Assembly (NCBI GenBank): GCA_946807835.1
Contig: OX327683.1
Span: forward strand, 13,211,001-13,275,000
Direction: 5' to 3'
Length of the DNA stretch: 64,000 nucleotides
From: Ailanthus altissimus
Taxonomy: Eukaryota; Streptophyta; Magnoliopsida; Sapindales; Simaroubaceae
Shown: piece after piece, positions 57,249-64,000 of the stretch
Layout: the number at the start of each line of letters is the position of its first letter
How positions within the stretch are numbered: the stretch's first letter is position 1
Program-made: the position numbers and the translations under genes
The notes under the pieces: generated by a model
The model's input: the letters and a program-made list of their open reading frames with translations, nothing else
Database searches by the model: none
What the model was told of the DNA's origin: nothing

Positions 57249-58922
57249 TGTTTAACGTGTTTTAGGGTGCATGCACAGTGATTGTGAACATTTTAAATTT
57301 TTTTTCAAATGCATGACAATCATACATTACGAAGTTGAACTAAACATAAAATCAATATATACACATGAAATTCGAACCATTAACAGCTTAAGGTTACAAA
57401 AACTCACCCTTTAATAACTTCGGTGATGAATCACTCTCTGGAGCTTACACAGAAGTTTACTCGTGATCAATTCTTGTCTATAAGATTCGTGAGATTACAC
57501 GATCTAGAATGGTAGCTTGTTTGATCAATTTTCTGCAAGATTGAACTCAAATTTCTCTCAAATGTGTGCTGGTTTGTTAAGAAAAAAATGAGGACTTCTT
57601 TGAAACAAGTTCAAAACTTGTTTATATAGTTAGCAAAAGTGGGGGAGGCCAAGTGTCAATCATGCAAAGCCCTTATGTGCCACTTGTCAAACACATGGCC
57701 ATGTGTCAAGATTCCCTTTGCCATGCAATAGGGACCTCTTTGTAACCTTTGCAAAGATGTTTCCTACTTCTCAGATTAGTCCTAAAATCTATCCTGCTTT
57801 TCAAAACCTTCATGGATTGATCCATCCGATTCATCCCACTACCCTCGTGCTTAGTATGCTTTATATTATGAGACTCCCGCAATATCTATGAATAATGCCC
57901 TATATACAGGTTACGAATATTACAGAACGGAGCATTGAACCATATAAGTTGAGGTCAACCATATTCGTATAATACCTCCGTCATATATATATATATATAT
58001 ATATCCTTAAAAAGCAGAGATATAGATTATGACCGTCAAATATCTATCTACTCAACTGTGAACTTATCTCTTAATTCATATTTTTGTAAACAATATCTAC
58101 AAACTCCTTTGTGATATTGTTTAACCCTACGAAAAATTTTTTTTTTGAAGTTTCCGCTTATGGCTATCAGACTTCCTAAAATATAATATCGGAGCATCCA
58201 GATATACATCTTACCCATATGAACTGACGAATCCCATATCTATATACACCAGACTCCATGAGCATCAGATCGTACCCAATGACACCTAGCGGTCAGACTA
58301 TGAAATGTCTCTGACATGCATGGAATTAAAGTATGGTGGATCACTCACAAGCCCACAGTGGCGCTCAGGTCAAAGGATCACAAATACTACTTAACTTGAG
58401 AAGATCCTCCCTTGACGTCTTCATGAGATGTCTATTGGAGGTACTCGTAAGTCTGTTCAGTATTCAATCCTTACTAAATACCTGCATACCCATACAGACT
58501 TTCGCTAAGCCTATGGTTTGCTAAGATTAACCATCTGAACAATCTAGATATAGATATAAATTGATTCGAAAGGAATACCGATCGATCCGTGTTGGTAACC
58601 ATGGATCAGGAATGATATTTTTGAGAACATATTTTGCAATGATATTTTTTATCGTCATTTGCGATTCATTGTAACTACGTCATTACTATAGTATTCTCAG
58701 GTTTTTGTCCATATTTCAGACAAGGTTCCAACTATTTAGAATTACTAACTCTTAGCATTGGCCTAAACTCTTTTAGATCTACAATGTCTGAAAAGTTACA
58801 AGCTTCTTACCATATAAATAATAATAATAATTTACAAATAAAAGAAATATTTATTGTAGAAATATTAAATAAAAAAATATTAATACAATAATTTTAACAG
58901 CACGTAAGCACCATTTCCAATA
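57249..58922. mobile_element. Family G element G2, copy 2
   Basis: Matches 33204-34875. It is two bases longer through one extra AT unit, and the ACTTT flanks are kept. Confidence 0.8.
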
Positions 58923-61626
58923 ACTTTCTACCTTAGATAAATATTATCAGGTTGTCAAAGCTTCACAAGATCCGTTGAGCATCCATGGGGGTCCAATGAT
59001 AAGAACAAGAACCAAGAAAATGAAGGAAGCATTAGATAGGCTAATTGAGCATATCTCAAATTCGTGATTTGTTCAATAAGCTAATCTGACCAATTCGAGT
59101 GTTCAAAATAATTAATGTCTTGTTAATATTATTCAAGTTTCTTTACATGATTTGGAGTAATTTACATTAGAACAAAATAAGTCGGATATCAATTTAGGAA
59201 GAAAGATCTTGCGGCACGGTTCATGCGGCATTATTCATGCACACTGTTCATGATTTTATTAGATCTTATTTGCTTGTTTCCTTTATTTCATTCTTAGATT
59301 AAATTTATAAAAAAAAATTGTTTCCTTAATATGCTTGTTATTTATTTTCTTTTTTTGCAATCAATTCCTACTATGACTTAAGATTTGACTTAATTTTCTT
59401 TTTATGCTCTTGGTAAAATTATCTATATAACAGTGAGAGTTTTCTCTTGGTTCTTAAAAGAACTTTTCAAAACTTATCAATATTTCTTCTTTGACTTCAT
59501 TTTCAAAACTTATCAAGATTTTTTCTTGTGACTTCATCCTTGACTTATCACTCACAATCTTTCTTGAGTGTGGGATCTACTCTAATTTTTTATAGATGTG
59601 GTTCTTATCTCTTTATAGATAACAGATCAAGATTCTTTGTTTTTGTTTGTTTGCGAATTTGAATTAGAATGATCCTTGACAAAGGAACCTCATTGAGCGT
59701 CGGGTCTCACTTTTTTTTTGTGAGGTTCACATCAGCCTCCATGGGGGTGCTCTATAGGGTTCATAACTACTCTCTTACTATATGATGATTACTTAACCAA
59801 CATTTAAATCTAGTTCTACCCAAACATTTCTGTTTCACCCCAACATTCCCCACTTGTCCGGTTGTTGCTAAGCAATTTTTGGATAATAAATGGTCCTCCC
59901 TAGAAGGTAATTTTAATTTTAATATTTGATTTATTTAAAATACGTTTAAGTCATGGTTAATAAAATTGAAATTACATCAACAAAATCAGGCATTTTATTC
60001 ATCAAATAATAAAATTATTCTAATACAATTAAAAAAATACAATTCATCCAACAAAATTGAAGGAGAAGAGTCTTTAAAGTTTAGATACATTAGGGTTTTA
60101 ATTTTTAATTATATACATTTATAATTTTATTTTAGAATTTAATTAAACATGACTTAAACAAATAGACACGAATAAACATGAAAAAGATTCATTTATTAAT
60201 ATTACTAAAATAAATTAGTGAATCCTAGATCTCAAACACGTATTCGACATGATTAATAAATGAGTAATACGAATTCGACTCATTTATTAATCGTGTCAAT
60301 TTTTTTTACTCATATTCACTTAAAGTGTGTCGAAGTCATGTCGATTAATCATGTCTTGACCTATGTTTCCACCCCTTAGTTGAAAGTAAATTCGTCTATT
60401 TAATCAATCAAAATTCCTTCCCAAACTGTACAAGCTTCTTCCAAAGCATACGACTCTTTGAATGTAGTAATAATATCTATACAAATGGATTTATAAATAG
60501 ATATATCATAAAATGAAGTACCACATGAGTGGATATATAAGAATTAATATTTTCTGAATCAATCATTTTATGATTTTCTACATCCTAGGACTTCCCGTTT
60601 CATCATCTGGCCTATGGTCTTCATGTTGTGAAAAGGGACATCACGATCGGACCAATGCAATTTGACACAATAGTAATTAAAAACATCACAATCAGGCCCT
60701 GGCATTGTTACAGAAGTTAAGAGTAGCCCAAATCACCAGCATCAGCTCATGTGATGCAAGGACCAAGAAGAAGATGGAAAGTCATTCTAGGAGTTACAAC
60801 TACATTTATCAAGTAGTTTTATTTATCATTGAATTTATTTCATCGTGGTAGTAGTTGTAAGTTTGAAAGTCTTAGTTACATTTAATATGTTTTGATATTT
60901 GTGTGGTCTTGAAACTTTGATTTGGGTATTGATTATTGTTTTGGAAATTTAATTTGGTTATATTATACTTGGAGGATTGTTCCAAGTATTTAGTATTTAA
61001 ACTAGTAACTTTTGTATTTCAATAGCTTTTGACGATTTCTAATAACCCAATTCAAAGAGCTTATGAGAAGAATGATGACTTCAGGCATATTTGGTCTAAT
61101 TCTTTACTAAGAGTTTATTTATAATTTTCTGAGCTATTTTTATTTCGTCTTGTTGAATAATGTCAACAACCCTCATCTTCGTGAACGAAATTATGAACCC
61201 ATCAATACTTGTTCTACGTCATATAGAATTCATAGTGAACGACTCTAAAATTATGTTGATACTTTTAAATATTTTAGGTAACGTAAGATAGCTTTATTAT
61301 TCCCCAGGAATCCTTATAATTATCCGTACCACTTCTTTGCTTTCAATTCACCTCTGACCATCAAATCAAATGTGAATAACCCATCCTCCTCTCTTTGAAT
61401 CAAGGGGCCCTTCTAGTTCTGTTGGTGGTTAAAATAATTTTATCTTCTTCATATAGTTTTATATGAGGAACTACTGAACTTAATCACTTACTGGTATTAC
61501 TCTTCACTTTTCAATTTAGGTCTATCTTGCAAAGGTACTCAAATTGGATTAGTGATTGATTTTTAGATTTCATGATAAACCTAATTGGTTACTTCTAATT
61601 ACGTAAATCAATCATTCAAACTGCAC

Positions 61627-62019
61627 TTAAAGGTATGGCATTTTCCATTTTTATAAGAAATTATGTGTCAGAAACAATGGTATCTCCAATTATAGCCCCT
61701 CTAGTATGTAAAATACATCTCTTTTCACCATCCCTATAATGTATGAGATAAATCTATGCATTTCTATTAAGGTCAAATTCTATGGTTATGATTCTATGAT
61801 ATATGTCATTTTTATTCCGTCGAAAATTAATTTTACGGCATAGATGCTTTTGACCTCCCCCTCTATGCCCTACGGTAATGATTCCTTTGGTATTATGACC
61901 TTTACCATAACAATGATGTCCATTGATAAAATTCTTTCGTGGATTGGATTTCTCTCTAACGATCTATGGCTCCATTGCGTGTGCTCTGAGATAGAAGTTT
62001 TGTACAAATGTGTCACCAT
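61627..62019 (-). pseudogene. rpl2: Plastid rpl2 exon 1, copy 2
   Basis: Identical by eye to 37580-37972, with the same stops. Confidence 0.8.
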
Positions 62020-62037
62020 GCTATTAAGTATTTTGAT

Positions 62038-62247
62038 TTAAGTTCTTTTCTTTCTAATAGGTAGAATAGAATAACCCAGTTGAAGCGTACCAATCTTTAA
62101 TTTGTAATGCATTTTATTTCCCATAATAGGTTCCATTCTTCTACCATTTCTAGGAAGTTGATGACTACCTTGACACCAAAGAAGAGTTTGATCCTTATTT
62201 ATATCTAATACTTTTGTCTATATTACTGCACATTTGATTCCATCTAT
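62038..62247 (-). pseudogene. rpl23: Plastid rpl23, copy 2
   Basis: Same internal deletion and lost first Met codon as 37991-38200. Confidence 0.8.
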
Positions 62248-62384
62248 AAATCAATTTCTTTCCTATGAGTTCAAGTTTCAATAATAATGCTAGTTCTTGC
62301 TATTCATATGTTATGATATAAATATACCACACCAATTCGTTATGTATAGATGATGAGATTCCTTTGATAAAGAGCAAATTGGCA

Positions 62385-62458
62385 TGCATCCAGTAGGAAT
62401 TTAACCTACGAATTCAACAATTTTGAGTTGGTCATTTTAACCATTCAGCCATAGATGC
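62385..62458 (-). pseudogene. trnI-CAU: Plastid trnI-CAU, copy 2
   Basis: Same changed anticodon and T loop as 38338-38411. Confidence 0.8.
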
Positions 62459-62546
62459 TTAGTGGGGATCCTCATACATGGTCAATAATGAAATTCCAAT
62501 TAAAATGAAATCTTTAAGATAAATTAATGTAATTTAGGAGGATTCA

Positions 62547-64000
62547 ATGCAAGGACAGAAATTCAAATCCTGAATTTTTGAATTGAGAGAGATCAAGAAT
62601 TCTCACTATTTCTTATATTCATGGACCCAATTCAATTTAGTGGGATCTTTCATTCACATTTTTTTCCACCAAAAACATTATATAAAACTCTTAGACCTAC
62701 GAATTTGGAGTATCATACTTTCAAGCAATTTACAGTGTTAAACATGCAATCGATATTTCACGATAAAAAGTATAGTACTATTTGTAATAACTATCCTTAT
62801 ATATTGTATTAACAATAGAAATATGGTCGAAAAAAAATCTCAATTTGACAAAGGCTTCTTCCTATACTTATGAATTCCATTCGACCCAGAAATGATACAT
62901 TAAAAGAATCTTTTAGTTCTTCCAATATCAATAGCTTGATTGTTTCCTGCTGTATCTTCCAAAAAGCTTTTTCCTGGATCCGAAAGAGAATATTTGGGTT
63001 CTTCCAATAACTAAAAAGTGTATCATGCCTAAATCCAATTGAGTTTTAGATGGTGGAGGAACTGGCTTGGAAATAAGAGGGATTTTAGTTGTAAGATATC
63101 TAATGAAATTGTCATTGGATTTGAGATCACATTCAAAGAGAAAGGTATCAAATATCTAGAGTTTTTATAATATTTTATGGATGATCCGATCCACAATGAC
63201 CATGATTGGGAATTGTTTGATCATCTTTCTCTGAGTAAGAAGTGAGAGATAATCAACTTGAATATTGGACATTTATTCAAAATCTTAGTGAAAGACTGGA
63301 TTCGTTGTCTCCTGTTTACTTTTTGTGAAAAAAAATACTAATTTAAGTGGAAGGTTTCTTCAAACAAGGAGTTGGATCAACAATTCAATCAAATGATATT
63401 GTCATTTTTTTCTCAACTCTTCTTGAGAAATAAGTGGGCTATTTCTTTGTAAAATTATGCTAAATTTTATATGTGAATTCTACCAAGGCCTCTTTGTTAG
63501 TTGGGGGAAGAATCCGCACGAATTAGATATTTTAAAGAACATATCGAGAGAGAATTAGATTTGGTTAGACAATGTATGGTTGGTAAACAAAGATTGACTA
63601 TCTAGCAAGGCACAAAATGTATCATCAAATATTAAATATGATTCCACAAGATCTAGTTTCGTTCAAGTAACGAATTCTAGCCAATTGAAAGGATCTTCGA
63701 AACAATCTACGATTCCATTAGTAATGATGATTCAAAATATCACACATCAATCAATCAAATAAAGATTCAACAACTAAAAGATGATCGATTCTTTTTCTTT
63801 GGGATCCTACTATTCTTCAAATGGAATGAATAGAAATAAAATTAGACTGATTTCCTAAATTCCTTTCTAGATATTCCTCAATGTCTCGACTATTTACAAA
63901 ATGTGAAAGGCAGATAAATAAGCATTTTCTTTTGGAAGAAATTGAAGAACTTCTCAGGAATCCTATAAGATCCATTTGTTCTTTTTTCTCTGACAGATGG
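62547..64000 (+). pseudogene. ycf2: Plastid ycf2 N-terminal part, copy 2, cut by window end
   Basis: Collinear with 38500-39953, with the same early TGA and indels. Confidence 0.85.

Larger units (their letters stand above)
52307..59734 (+). mobile_element. CRM-like element C2, copy 2
   Basis: Same structure and same stops as 28262-35687: leader duplication, gag from 54001 with ATG TCT TAA, RT with YFDD at about 56450, G2 insertion at 57249-58922, no integrase. It arose with the 24-kb duplication, not by a separate insertion. Confidence 0.75.
46073..64000. repeat. 24-kb tandem duplication, second copy (runs off the window)
   Basis: Collinear with 22051-39953. It includes the same retroelement C2, both G elements, the plastid block and all shared breaks. 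Position 64000 corresponds to 39953, within ycf2, so the mitochondrial part is not reached. Confidence 0.9.
60383..64000 (+). other. Plastid DNA insertion, copy 2 (cut by window end)
   Basis: Same block as 36336-39953: rpl2 intron and exon 1 (61627-62019, minus), rpl23 (62038-62247, minus), trnI (62385-62458, minus), ycf2 from 62547. The same stops and deletions are present. I saw one base difference late in ycf2 ('aataagcatt' against 'aataaacatt'). Confidence 0.85.

Overview
The window is plant nuclear DNA, most likely from a flowering plant. It is AT-rich and packed with decayed LTR retrotransposons, and it carries fragments of plastid DNA (rpl2, rpl23, trnI-CAU, ycf2) and of plant mitochondrial DNA (rps19, rps3, rpl16). 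I see no intact host protein gene, no functional RNA gene, no CRISPR array and no bacterial-type operon. Every recognisable coding stretch is a broken retrotransposon polyprotein or a broken organelle gene.

Layout. 1-4967: old noncoding repeat DNA holding a solo LTR (1529-3470) with a perfect 5-bp target duplication. 4968-15393: a Ty3/gypsy element of the CRM-like chromovirus type on the minus strand (element A, flanked by AACAC on both sides), into which a second, better preserved minus-strand CRM-like element (element B, 8089-14187) has inserted. 15394-16396: noncoding. 16397-22050: fragments of three more related families: D (5' LTR, primer site and leader), C (a minus-strand fragment, then a plus-strand element C1), and E (a solo LTR inserted in the gag of C1). 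From 22050 the sequence enters a unit of about 24.0 kb (22050-46072) that starts again at 46073 and is still repeating when the window ends.

The 24-kb unit holds inverted pairs of family C LTRs, a 2.1-kb block of unknown origin (23763-25861), a plus-strand CRM-like element C2 (28262-35687) interrupted by a TG...CA element of family G, a plastid insertion (36336 to about 40535), and a mitochondrial ribosomal-protein cluster (40841-45228). Family G and an inversion have split the mitochondrial cluster, so the first part of rps3 reads on the plus strand and its end plus rpl16 read on the minus strand. The right end of the inverted segment is also the junction of the 24-kb duplication.

How the parts relate. 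The retroelements share the same features: TGAT...ATCA LTR ends, an initiator-Met-type primer site (TGGTATCAGAG), a DGGS-like protease motif, and a pol C-terminus ending in GPITRAKxK that runs into the 3' LTR. The solo LTRs therefore carry a piece of coding sequence. This lineage is known for centromere-targeted insertion, so a centromeric or pericentromeric origin is plausible but not shown. The points most worth a second look are the tandem duplication (real, or an assembly artefact), its uneven divergence, the intron-less rps3, and the rearrangement that joins inversion and duplication.
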